Assembly (NCBI RefSeq): GCF_900457465.1
Contig: NZ_UAUU01000002.1
Coordinates: 1,054,001-1,118,000, forward strand
Origin: Sphingobacterium multivorum
Lineage (GTDB): Bacteria > Bacteroidota > Bacteroidia > Sphingobacteriales > Sphingobacteriaceae
DNA: 64,000 nt
Direction: 5' to 3'
In this document: positions 1 through 7,259 of the stretch, piece after piece
Numbering within the stretch: the stretch's first letter is position 1
Layout of the letters: every line of letters starts with the position of its first letter
The notes under the pieces: generated by a model
The model's database searches: none
Told to the model about the DNA's origin: nothing
What the model saw: only the letters and a program-made list of their open reading frames with translations
Made by a program: the position numbers and the translations under genes

Positions 1-83
1 CTCGAATTCGTGGATGAAAATAAAAGAACAAAACAATTTCATCCTTAGTAGAATATAAAAAATTGACGCACTTTTATAAAAAA

Positions 84-115
84 TTTGCATTTCAAAAAGA
101 AATGTTCTAACTTAG
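84..115 (+). promoter_or_regulatory. Bacteroidota-type promoter of metE
   Basis: TTTG at 84-87 and TAACTTAG at 108-115 are 20 bp apart. This fits the Bacteroidota housekeeping pattern TTTG / TAnnTTTG with one mismatch in the second element. Transcription would start around 120, exactly at the 5' edge of the SAM aptamer, which supports the call. Confidence 0.6.
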
Positions 116-120
116 CGTCG

Positions 121-262
121 CTTATAGAGAAAGGCAGAGGGAATAGACCCGATGAAGCCTTAGCAACCTGTCCCTTGACAAGGTGCTAAATTCTACCCTA
201 CTTGATATGGGAATGATAAGCCGAAGTCACCAAATTCTAGTGTGTCCTTCTCTCTCTAGCAA
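121..262 (+). ncRNA. SAM-I (S-box) riboswitch
   Basis: The leader has the S-box core: GAGGGAATAGACCCGATGAAG (136-156 region), TTAGCAACCT, then AAGGTGCTAAATTC, and later GAATGATAAG. Closing-helix strands at about 121-134 and 246-262 (AGAGAAAGG with CCTTCTCTC, plus CTTAT/AAG ends) can pair. It lies directly upstream of the methionine synthase gene, the expected target. No terminator hairpin with a T-run lies between the aptamer and the ATG at 301, so control may act on translation or by a less obvious structure. Confidence 0.93.
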
Positions 263-300
263 GAAATATAGTTGAAAAAGAAATATTAAAAACATTCATT

Positions 301-2613
301 ATGTTATTGACTAACAATTTAGGTTACCCTCGTGTGGGCGCGTTCCGCGAATTGAAAAAAGCCAATGAGGCCTATTGGGCTAAAAAATCTTCTGTTGAGG
401 AATTATTGGACACAGCAAAAAAAATTCGTGAAGGCAATTGGAAAACACAAAAAGATGCTGGAATAGATTTGATCCCTTCCAATGATTTCTCTTTTTACGA
501 TCAAGTATTGGATTTAACCCTCACTGTTGGTGCAATTCCTGCTCGCTACCATTCTTTATTGAATAAAGTAGACAACAATTACAGTTTAGATCTATATTTT
601 GCCATGGCGCGCGGTTTCCAACAAGAAGGAATCGACGTGACTGCAATGGAAATGACCAAGTGGTTGGATACGAACTACCACTACATGGTACCAGAATTCA
701 CAAAAGATCAAGAATTCAAATTGACTTCCGAAAAATTCTTAAATGAATACAACGAAGCAAAATCATTGGGCATCGATACTAAACCAGTTCTATTAGGTCC
801 TATTACATACCTTTTGATCGGTAAAGAAAAAGAAGCTGGCTTCGACCGTATCGATTTATTGGATAAACTTATTCCAGTATATGAGCAAATACTAGCTAAA
901 TTAGCTGATGCTGGTGCACAATATGTTCAGATTGACGAGCCTTTCTTAGCATTGGATTTAGATGCTAAAGTAAAAGCTTTATATCAACCTACTTTCGAAA
1001 AATTAGCTGCAGCAGCAAAAAATATCAAATTAATCGCAACGACTTACTTCGAAGCTTTAAAAGACAACGAAGATATCGCAGTTAACCTACCTATCCATGC
1101 TTTACATTTGGATCTGGTACGCGGTGAAAACCAATTGGATACGGTATTGGCTAAAGTTCCTGCTTCATTAACATTATCTTTAGGTATTGTTGAAGGCCGT
1201 AACATCTGGAAAAATGATTACGAAAAATCATTGGTTAAAATCAAACAGGCTGTTGATGCATTAGGAAAAGACCGTGTATGGGTAGCTCCTTCTTCATCTT
1301 TGTTGCACGTTCCTTTTGACTTAGACAATGAACACAATGAACAATCGCTACCAGCTGAAGTAAAAAACTGGTTGGCATTTGCTAAACAAAAATTAGCTGA
1401 AGTAAAAGACTTAGCCGTACTAGCGGAGGGAGAAGTTGATGCTGAAACAGCAAAACGCTTCGAAGCGAACAAAGCGGCTGCTGAAAGCCGTCGTACCTCT
1501 CCATTGATCCACAAACCAGAGGTTAAAACACGTACAAGCAATATTACTGATGACGATGCAAAACGCACTTCAGCATTTGCAGACCGTAAAGCAGCGCAAC
1601 AAGCGAAATTCAACTTACCGGCGTTCCCGACCACAACTATCGGTTCATTCCCACAAACGAAAGATGTTCGTAAATGGAGAGCAGATCTGAAAAAGGGTGC
1701 CATTACGCAGGCAGAATACGATAAAGCAATCGCAGAAGAAACAGAAAACACCATCCGTCTTCAAGAGCAATTGGATATCGACGTATTAGTACACGGCGAA
1801 TTCGAACGTAATGACATGGTTGAATACTTCGGTGAACAATTGGCTGGTTACGCTTTCACACAAAATGGCTGGGTACAATCTTACGGTTCACGTTGTGTAA
1901 AACCTCCGATTATCTATGGTGACGTATACCGTCCTGAAGATATGACTGTACGTTGGTCTTCATATGCACAATCATTGACAAATCGTCCGGTTAAAGGTAT
2001 GTTGACTGGTCCTGTAACAATCTTACAATGGTCTTTCGTACGTAACGATCAACCGCGCTCAACAACGACTTACCAAATTGCATTGGCGATCTTGGATGAA
2101 GTACAAGCCTTGGAAAAAGCAGGTATCAAAATCATACAAATCGATGAACCAGCTATCCGTGAAGGATTACCGTTACGTAAAGCTGATCAAAAAGATTACT
2201 TGAACTGGGCAGTACGTGCTTTCCGTGTCTCTTCATCAAATGTTGAAGACGATACACAGATTCACACACACATGTGTTATTCTGAGTTCAATAATGTGAT
2301 CGAAGATATCGCTGCAATGGATGCCGATGTTATCACGATTGAGACTTCACGTTCTCAAATGAAATTATTGAATGCTTTCGCCGGTGATTTCAAATATCCA
2401 AATGATATTGGTCCAGGTGTTTATGACATTCACTCACCACGTGTTCCAAGCAAAGATGAGATGGTAGATCTATTGCGCAAAGCAAAAGCAGTAGTTCCAG
2501 CAGAACAACTTTGGGTTAACCCTGACTGTGGTTTGAAAACTCGTGCTTGGCCAGAAACCAAAGCGGCTTTAGAGTCTATGGTTGAGGCTGCGAAAATCTT
2601 AAGAGCAGAATAA
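301..2613 (+). CDS. metE: Cobalamin-independent methionine synthase MetE
   Basis: MetE transfers the methyl group of 5-methyltetrahydropteroyl-glutamate to homocysteine, the last step of methionine synthesis, in the cytoplasm. The 770-residue product has the usual family length. It has the N-terminal domain (LGYPRVGAFRELKKA) and the C-terminal catalytic barrel. Zinc ligands are visible as His657 and Cys659 (HTHMC) and Cys743 (NPDCGLKTR); the Glu of ITIETSRS is the likely fourth. The gene stands alone behind a SAM riboswitch, so high SAM should lower its expression. A strong hairpin follows the stop codon. Confidence 0.98.
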   Translation: MLLTNNLGYPRVGAFRELKKANEAYWAKKSSVEELLDTAKKIREGNWKTQKDAGIDLIPSNDFSFYDQVLDLTLTVGAIPARYHSLLNKVDNNYSLDLYFAMARGFQQEGIDVTAMEMTKWLDTNYHYMVPEFTKDQEFKLTSEKFLNEYNEAKSLGIDTKPVLLGPITYLLIGKEKEAGFDRIDLLDKLIPVYEQILAKLADAGAQYVQIDEPFLALDLDAKVKALYQPTFEKLAAAAKNIKLIATTYFEALKDNEDIAVNLPIHALHLDLVRGENQLDTVLAKVPASLTLSLGIVEGRNIWKNDYEKSLVKIKQAVDALGKDRVWVAPSSSLLHVPFDLDNEHNEQSLPAEVKNWLAFAKQKLAEVKDLAVLAEGEVDAETAKRFEANKAAAESRRTSPLIHKPEVKTRTSNITDDDAKRTSAFADRKAAQQAKFNLPAFPTTTIGSFPQTKDVRKWRADLKKGAITQAEYDKAIAEETENTIRLQEQLDIDVLVHGEFERNDMVEYFGEQLAGYAFTQNGWVQSYGSRCVKPPIIYGDVYRPEDMTVRWSSYAQSLTNRPVKGMLTGPVTILQWSFVRNDQPRSTTTYQIALAILDEVQALEKAGIKIIQIDEPAIREGLPLRKADQKDYLNWAVRAFRVSSSNVEDDTQIHTHMCYSEFNNVIEDIAAMDADVITIETSRSQMKLLNAFAGDFKYPNDIGPGVYDIHSPRVPSKDEMVDLLRKAKAVVPAEQLWVNPDCGLKTRAWPETKAALESMVEAAKILRAE

Positions 2614-2632
2614 TTCTTAAACTATATTGATA

Positions 2633-2668
2633 AAGCCCTAGCTGAAATTTCAGCTAGGGCTTCTTTAT
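2633..2668 (+). terminator. Rho-independent terminator of metE
   Basis: A perfect 15-bp inverted repeat (2633-2647 with 2648-2662, core AGCCCTAGCTGA) is followed by CTTTATT. It starts 19 bases after the metE stop. It may also serve the convergent minus-strand gene that ends at 2713, although the T-run on that strand is poor. Confidence 0.85.
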
Positions 2669-2712
2669 TGGGCTTCGTTCAAAATAAAAACTGTTATCCG
2701 AATAAGGTGCGG

Positions 2713-3243
2713 TTATTTTCGGCTGTTCTTCCGTTCTTTCTTGTTTTCCTTTTCGTTCCCGTTCTTAATTTCCTGTTTTCCTTTAATCCGATCTTCAATC
2801 GCCTTCAGGCTTGACGAAAAATCGAGGTCAACATTTTCAAGTTTAGCCTTTTTTAACGCCTTCAATGCCTTTTTGTATTTTCTCATTTTTTCAAATAGCA
2901 GTGCTTTCTTGATCCAGATTCCTGTCAAGGGCATGGCCGGAAGTGTCAAAGCAAATTTGATCGTCTTTTTTGCAGCTTCATATTCCCCCATATCAATCAA
3001 TGTCTGAATGAAATAAGGATATACTTCCAGTGCCTGCACATTATGCACCAAAGCTTCCTGGAAATACCTTTTTGCCTGCTCATAGTCCAATAGCTGTTCG
3101 GCATGAACTCTTCCCATCAAACACAGCGCCATTGTATTGGACTCATCATAGGATAGCGCATAGGATAAGGATTCCATGGTCTCCTCCAAATACATCGGAT
3201 AGTTATCCAGCGCCTGAAGGACATATTTATTTACTGAATTCAT
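2713..3243 (-). CDS. TPR-repeat protein, function unknown
   Basis: The protein is about 176 residues and all helical, with tetratricopeptide-like repeats (for example ESNTMALCLMGRVHAEQ, YEQAKRYFQEAL, YEAAKKTIKFAL, YKKALKALKKAK). This suggests a protein-protein interaction role. The last 30 residues are Lys/Glu/Asn-rich and probably disordered. I chose the ATG at 3243 (MNSVNKY); an in-frame ATG at 3282 would add 13 residues. No signal peptide is visible, so it is probably cytoplasmic. It is a single gene convergent with metE, and no pathway can be assigned. Confidence 0.8.
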   Translation of the reverse strand: MNSVNKYVLQALDNYPMYLEETMESLSYALSYDESNTMALCLMGRVHAEQLLDYEQAKRYFQEALVHNVQALEVYPYFIQTLIDMGEYEAAKKTIKFALTLPAMPLTGIWIKKALLFEKMRKYKKALKALKKAKLENVDLDFSSSLKAIEDRIKGKQEIKNGNEKENKKERKNSRK

Positions 3244-3282
3244 AAAATTTTCTAAAACATAACATTCATATCCAGCTTTCAC

Positions 3283-3662
3283 GATAACTTGAAAGTAACT
3301 GGATTTTTAAAACTCCTGAATAAGCTAAGCATATTGGAAAAGTGGACTACCATTTCGAGCGCCACGTTTTAGCCAATATCAACCTAGGTTACTTAACGTA
3401 TTAAGAAGAAGATTAGGAAAGGGCCGTATTCCGAAGAATATTCCCGAGAATCTTCTCTGTGGACGAAGCGGGATTTTCTAATATTGCAAACATATTCTTC
3501 CGTTTTTATTAATTACTCTATTGAATTGCAAAGATTCAAAATATTTACCAAATTCCAAAAACTTTTGATTATTAATCTGTTATATTGTTCAGCACGATAT
3601 TGGCATATTATTGTCGCATCAATTTCACTAAAATTCACCGACTATTTCCCCATCTTTGAACT
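3283..3662. other. 380-bp gap without a gene
   Basis: No convincing ORF is present. The one visible structure is an inverted repeat AGAAGATT (3407-3414) / AATCTTCT (3449-3456) enclosing GGAA/TTCC motifs, without a T-run. The right end should hold the promoter of the HTH gene: CATCTTTG at about 3651-3658 is close to the TAnnTTTG element and lies only a few bases before the ATG at 3663. Confidence 0.5.
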
Positions 3663-3911
3663 ATGGAAAGTCAATCAGCTAATCAATTAATCAAATTAGC
3701 AAGAAAACGTAAGGGACTAACGCAGCAGGAACTCGCCGATCAAGCGGGGGTATCGCTAAGAACAGTGCAACGCATAGAAAAAGGCACGGAAGAAATCAGT
3801 GGATTTAGTCTCAAACAGATCAGTCAAATTTTGGAAATACCATTAGAACAACTCAATTATGCCAAATGTAAATCAAATCAGTATCGACAACAATCAAACA
3901 GGAAGTATTAA
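3663..3911 (+). CDS. XRE-family HTH protein (N-terminal part of a split gene)
   Basis: This is an 82-residue helix-turn-helix protein. The HTH covers residues 8-65: LIKLARKRKGLTQQELADQAGVSL, then RTVQRIEKG. It ends in an unremarkable tail (AKCKSNQYRQQSNRKY). The next ORF (3859-4254) overlaps it by 53 bases in another frame and encodes a membrane domain. In Bacteroidota these two modules commonly form one protein, HTH followed by a DUF4870-like membrane domain. Removing one base near 3851-3860 would join EQL to IMPNVNQISIDNN. I infer a single-base insertion, either real or a sequencing error. Confidence 0.75.
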   Translation: MESQSANQLIKLARKRKGLTQQELADQAGVSLRTVQRIEKGTEEISGFSLKQISQILEIPLEQLNYAKCKSNQYRQQSNRKY

Positions 3912-4254
3912 AGCGCTATATTTAGCATCGCTCACCTTTTTGGTCAATCCATTATTAGGGCTATTGGTCCCAGCAATTATGGGTTATACGAAACAAAACA
4001 AAGACGCCTTATACAGTAAGCACCTAAAAAAAATAATTATAATACACGCTGTTGGACTATTTTTTCTCGGAAGTTTCATAGGCTATATCATTATTGCAGA
4101 TTTTTTTAAAATTGCACTACCGTCTTTTTTAACCAATATCTTTAATAGCGCCTATTTTTTACTCATCCCAGTATGCTATTACATATTGATTCTAACGTTT
4201 ACTATTTTTAATTATATTGCAATAAGAAAAGCCAAGCTCAGTTCTGCAAACTAA
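3859..4254 (+). CDS. Membrane domain protein, C-terminal part of split HTH/membrane gene
   Basis: The 131-residue ORF has three or four hydrophobic segments: SLTFLVNPLLGLLVPAIMG, IIIIHAVGLFFLGSFIGYII, FLTNIFNSAYFLLIPVCYYIL and ILTFTIFNYIAI. The topology resembles the small DUF4870-type domain found fused to XRE HTH domains. The ATG at 3859 lies inside the end of the HTH gene and has no recognisable ribosome site, which favours a frameshift artefact or a broken fusion over an independent gene. Translational coupling of two separate proteins cannot be excluded. The intact protein would be a membrane-anchored regulator. Confidence 0.65.
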   Translation: MPNVNQISIDNNQTGSIKALYLASLTFLVNPLLGLLVPAIMGYTKQNKDALYSKHLKKIIIIHAVGLFFLGSFIGYIIIADFFKIALPSFLTNIFNSAYFLLIPVCYYILILTFTIFNYIAIRKAKLSSAN

Positions 4255-4285
4255 ACCAATACAAATGAATCTATTGTGATCAATA

Positions 4286-4651
4286 TCACAGCGGTTTCTT
4301 TTGAACAATCAATACCCAATCATTCTCCAACAACAGATAGCCTGTTTCGTAAATAAAGTTATAGGTCTGCCCCTTGTTATTGGAAAAAGTATGTGTATGA
4401 AACTTAAAATCAAATCCCAACCGCTTTAACTTTTCCCGTTGTATCTTCACCATACCCTCCCCACTCAATGCATCTAATAAAATACGGCGGTTTTTTCGTA
4501 GGATATTATTCACATTGCGCACCAGATTGGTCTGGTCGCTATTTAATTTATTGTTATAGGCGTTCCGGCAAGCATCATCACAAAATCGCTTGTCCGAACG
4601 GCCATATATTACTTTGCCACATTCAAGGCAGACTTTTTCTCCAGAACTCAT
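4286..4651 (-). CDS. Zinc-ribbon protein, conserved, function unknown
   Basis: The protein is 121 residues. Residues 8-28 form a C-x2-C-x12-C-x3-C zinc-binding pattern (Cys8, Cys11, Cys24, Cys28: CLECGK, RFCDDACRN). A Lys/Arg-rich helical segment follows, then a beta-rich C-terminus (FKFHTHTF, YNFIYETGYLLLENDWVLIV). I recognise the type from Bacteroidota but know no function. It is divergent from ssb, and the shared upstream region carries duplicated palindromes, so the two genes may share control. Confidence 0.8.
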   Translation of the reverse strand: MSSGEKVCLECGKVIYGRSDKRFCDDACRNAYNNKLNSDQTNLVRNVNNILRKNRRILLDALSGEGMVKIQREKLKRLGFDFKFHTHTFSNNKGQTYNFIYETGYLLLENDWVLIVQKKPL

Positions 4652-4685
4652 AACGGAAGATTAAACGACAACAAACGGTTACAAC

Positions 4686-4728
4686 CGACTATAGTCGAAT
4701 ACAAATGGTAAATAGACGACTATAGTTA
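4686..4728. promoter_or_regulatory. Paired CGACTATAGTCG palindromes upstream of ssb
   Basis: A perfect 12-bp palindrome CGACTATAGTCG (4686-4697) recurs as CGACTATAGTTA (4717-4728). Their centres are 31 bp apart, about three helical turns. They lie between the divergent zinc-ribbon gene (start 4651) and ssb (start 4826), as expected for a cooperative operator. The binding protein is unknown. Confidence 0.45.
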
Positions 4729-4825
4729 TTTCCCCGCCCCACCTTTGCTTAAGATCATTCGGCGTTCATAGCCAATGACCATCAACTAAAATAAGAATTA
4801 TTAAAAACTTTTAAAAATTAGACAC

Positions 4826-5221
4826 ATGAGCACATTACGCAACAAAGTACAATTGGTTGGGCATTTAGGAAACGACCCGTTAATCAAAACAACTTCCACT
4901 GGCACCAATTACTCCATATTACGTCTCGCCACCAATGATCTTTTCAAGAACAAAGCCGGTGAATGGGTTGAAGAAGTTCAATGGCATACACTCGTGGTTT
5001 GGGGTAAGCAAAACAATACCATTGAAAAGAAATGCCAACGTGGGACCAAACTCATGGTTGAAGGCAAACTCACCTATCGTAACTATGAGAACGCAGATGG
5101 GGTAAAACAATATGTCACAGAAATTAAAGTAGATAATTTTATGATTTTATCTGATTCGAACGGTGCCAAAGATGACATCCCAACACCTCCAGATGAAAAT
5201 GAAGACGATCTGCCTTTCTAG
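4826..5221 (+). CDS. ssb: Single-stranded DNA-binding protein (SSB), first copy
   Basis: The 131-residue SSB has the OB-fold start NKVQLVGHLGNDPLIKT, the WHTLVVWGKQ strand, and the acidic C-terminal tip DDLPF that recruits replication and repair partners. It coats single-stranded DNA in replication, recombination and repair. A second, longer SSB is encoded at 58820-59278 on the minus strand. Two SSBs are common in Bacteroidota, and this shorter copy, separate from core genes, may be the inducible one. The palindromes at 4686-4728 are candidate control sites. A hairpin follows the stop. Confidence 0.96.
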   Translation: MSTLRNKVQLVGHLGNDPLIKTTSTGTNYSILRLATNDLFKNKAGEWVEEVQWHTLVVWGKQNNTIEKKCQRGTKLMVEGKLTYRNYENADGVKQYVTEIKVDNFMILSDSNGAKDDIPTPPDENEDDLPF

Positions 5222-5226
5222 TATGA

Positions 5227-5263
5227 TCAACGAGGTAGGTTTTCAAGCCCCTACCTCGTCGAT
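5227..5263 (+). terminator. Terminator-like hairpin between ssb and lipoprotein gene
   Basis: Inverted repeat CGAGGTAGG (5231-5239) / CCTACCTCG (5250-5258), extended outwards by several pairs, lies in the 52-base gap between convergent genes. The T-run is weak (TTGTTTCC). It may act in both directions. Confidence 0.6.
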
Positions 5264-5273
5264 TGTTTCCAAC

Positions 5274-5681
5274 TTATTTTGTCAGGCTTGCAGTCAACGC
5301 TCTTCCTAGGTTCTCTGCATAAGCCTTCCATAATTTAGCATCTTCTGGCGTAAACTTAGCAACAGCGTCAGTTTCTTTGGCCGCCCATTCCTGTCGCTTC
5401 GCTGCAAGCTCCTTGAGTTTAACAACATCGCCGCTTTTAGCAACAGCGATAAATTCTTTGATATATTTTGTATAATCCTCCGCCAATTTTTGTGTTTCAG
5501 CAGAACTAAATTTCGGTATTGGCACTTCGCCACCGCTATTTTCTACCGACATTTCGGCCGTATCTTTTTTTAAGTCAATAGCGGCAGTTGTATCTTTTAC
5601 TTCGACTTTTTTAGTCGTGGAATTAATGCAAGAAATAACAAAAAATCCAGCAATTAATGCTGATAAGGCTACTTTCTTCAT
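5274..5681 (-). CDS. Small secreted lipoprotein, function unknown
   Basis: The 135-residue product starts with a lipoprotein signal (MKKVALSALIAGFFVISC; Cys18 is the likely lipidated residue). A Thr/Lys/Asp-rich linker follows (residues 19-55), then a helical domain (SSAETQKLAEDYTKYIKEFIAVAKSGDVVKLKELAAKRQEW). It should be anchored in the inner or outer membrane facing the periplasm. The helical part resembles other small Bacteroidota lipoproteins of unknown role. It is monocistronic and convergent with ssb. Confidence 0.82.
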   Translation of the reverse strand: MKKVALSALIAGFFVISCINSTTKKVEVKDTTAAIDLKKDTAEMSVENSGGEVPIPKFSSAETQKLAEDYTKYIKEFIAVAKSGDVVKLKELAAKRQEWAAKETDAVAKFTPEDAKLWKAYAENLGRALTASLTK

Positions 5682-5689
5682 TTATTTAA

Positions 5690-6112
5690 ATTTAGTTTTT
5701 TATGTCTGGTCATTTATCCGTTTATGCGTGTTGTTCTAAAGCTAAATAAATCACTCTAGTTTTATCGGATCGACAAGTTCATCACCATCATCTTAATCAC
5801 AACCCTACCTTTTTGTAACGTTACTTTATTATCGAACTAATTTAATTACAATGCCCGACTCTACGAAATTTTTTGTGGACTCAGATTCTGCAGGCCTGAG
5901 TTAGGAGTCTTCTTTTCTTGTAGGCAAGTCAACATCAGATCAACTCCAAGGCCGTACATATTAGGGGTATTACAAGGGTAAACCCCTGCAAACCCCTTGT
6001 TAATACCTTGTAAATGGACTGCAATTACATAATTAACCACGGATATGATAACAACATGGAAATACGCCCGATACCGGCAAAACAGAATAAACAATAGGAA
6101 AAAGTTCCGCGC
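5690..6112. other. About 420-bp gap without a credible gene
   Basis: I see no supported gene. A minus-strand ORF of 77 codons at 5861-6094 has no family features and atypical composition. The notable element is an inverted repeat GGTATTACAAGG (5966-5977) / CCTTGTTAATACC (5995-6007), whose loop holds AAACCCCTG and AAACCCCTT near-repeats; no T-run follows. Confidence 0.5.
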
Positions 6113-6114
6113 AA

Positions 6115-6774
6115 TTAGATTCGCTCAAACCTGCCATACAATTTCCAGAAATATGCGTTCTCCCCCATAGTGAGATCAATCTTCTTCCAAGCATTTAAGG
6201 CTAAACTAATCTCCTTTTCCTGCAAACTGTATTTTCCAATAAAGAACTCTTCTTCGGAAAAATACAAACCAAATGCTTTATCCAACGTATGTAGGCTCTG
6301 AACATCTACCTCTTCAAAAAATAAAATGGATTGAGGGCCAGCCAAAAAATCACTCGGCACCGGAATAGCGTCAGCGTATTCGATTGCGATGAGGCGGTTC
6401 CTACTTTGCAAAGGAAATTCAATTATTGGAAGCTCTTCTAATTTCGAAAAATAACTACCCGCCTCAAAAATACCATCTCGTTCCAGCAGCGGGATTTGTA
6501 ACAATCTTTTACGTCCAATAAGAGAAACATTTGGATCAAAATAATCATTGAAATTAAGAATTTCATTGACAGATAGATTTTTTTCAATAAGATGCTGCAC
6601 AGGAATGCCAAAATAATTTGCAATCTTTAGAACAATCTCAATTTTTGGCTCTGCACGCATTTCTTCGTAAGACGAAATATTACCTCTAGTAAGATTAAAA
6701 ATATCCCCAAATGCCTGTTGACTCATTCCTTTCACTTTTCTTAATTTCTTAATATTGTTGCCTACGTTGCTCAT
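6115..6774 (-). CDS. XRE-family repressor with S24/LexA-like C-terminal domain
   Basis: The protein is 219 residues from the ATG at 6774 (MSNVGNNIKKLRK); an upstream in-frame ATG at 6834 is less likely because it would run into the operator region. Residues 5-60 form a Cro/CI-type HTH (LRKVKGMSQQAFGDIFNL, RGNISSYEEMRAEP). The C-terminal half resembles the S24 fold of CI/LexA-type repressors (PLLERDGIFEAGS, LIAIEYADAIPVP, GPQSILFF), but I see no clear catalytic Ser/Lys pair, so self-cleavage is doubtful. It is divergent from the PspA operon. Two 17-bp TGCA-ended palindromes lie between them, so it probably represses that operon and itself. Confidence 0.82.
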   Translation of the reverse strand: MSNVGNNIKKLRKVKGMSQQAFGDIFNLTRGNISSYEEMRAEPKIEIVLKIANYFGIPVQHLIEKNLSVNEILNFNDYFDPNVSLIGRKRLLQIPLLERDGIFEAGSYFSKLEELPIIEFPLQSRNRLIAIEYADAIPVPSDFLAGPQSILFFEEVDVQSLHTLDKAFGLYFSEEEFFIGKYSLQEKEISLALNAWKKIDLTMGENAYFWKLYGRFERI

Positions 6775-6797
6775 TTTAAAAAAAATTGAATATTTAT

Positions 6798-6846
6798 TGC
6801 AAAATATTTTTGCATTTTTATTACCTTTATGCAAAGAATATGTGCA
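6798..6846. promoter_or_regulatory. Two operator-like 17-bp palindromes in the divergent promoter
   Basis: TGCAAAATATTTTTGCA (6798-6814) and TGCAAAGAATATGTGCA (6830-6846) share both TGCA ends, the TGCAAA half-site and length 17. Their centres are 32 bp apart (three helical turns). They fill the 91-bp region between the divergent repressor and the YbjN-like gene, as in autoregulated XRE/CI switches. Confidence 0.6.
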
Positions 6847-6865
6847 ATATATAAAAAACTTGATT

Positions 6866-7255
6866 ATGTACTTCTCAAAAATTGAAAATTATATCGCCAA
6901 TATCGGTTACACCATCACCCATAAGGATACAAAAGAAGGAATCTTTGTCATCGAAAATGAAGATGACGGAATCCGTAACCTGATTGTAGGCATTGCCCAA
7001 CCCATCCTGATTTTTGAGCAATATCTTTTTACAATCAGCAATGACACCATGGATATGTTCAAATCACTATTGATAAAAAATAGAGATATTATACACGGTG
7101 GGTTTGCATTAACAGAAGATGGTACCAAAGTTATATTTCGGTATACCTTACAAATACATAATCTCGATCAGAATGAGTTTGATGCAGCCATTAATTCGCT
7201 GAGTCTTTTGATGAGTGAATATTATAATCAGTTAATAAGTTTTTCAAAATTATAG
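6866..7255 (+). CDS. YbjN-like (type III secretion chaperone-like) protein
   Basis: The 129-residue product resembles the YbjN / sensory-chaperone fold: an N-terminal helix (MYFSKIENYIANIGYTI), strands GIFVIENEDDGIRNLIVGIAQ, and a C-terminal helix pair (NEFDAAINSLSLLMSEYYNQLI). I chose the ATG at 6866 rather than the ORF opening at 6755 because the latter overlaps the operator region and the divergent gene. It is the first gene of the PspA operon, four bases before pspA. YbjN-like proteins recur beside PspA/flotillin genes, which suggests an adaptor or chaperone role. This last point is inference. Confidence 0.75.
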   Translation: MYFSKIENYIANIGYTITHKDTKEGIFVIENEDDGIRNLIVGIAQPILIFEQYLFTISNDTMDMFKSLLIKNRDIIHGGFALTEDGTKVIFRYTLQIHNLDQNEFDAAINSLSLLMSEYYNQLISFSKL

Positions 7256-7259
7256 AATA

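Noticed and set aside
1218..1754. 178-codon minus-strand ORF inside metE
   Set aside because: It lies wholly within the intact metE frame and has no recognisable domain.
3595..3625. Possible -24/-12 sigma-54 promoter (TTGGCAT...GTCGC)
   Set aside because: The GG and GC elements are one base out of register and the second element is TCGC, not TTGC.
5861..6094. 77-codon minus-strand ORF
   Set aside because: It crosses an inverted repeat, shows no family features, and its residues are unlike neighbouring proteins. It is treated as non-coding.
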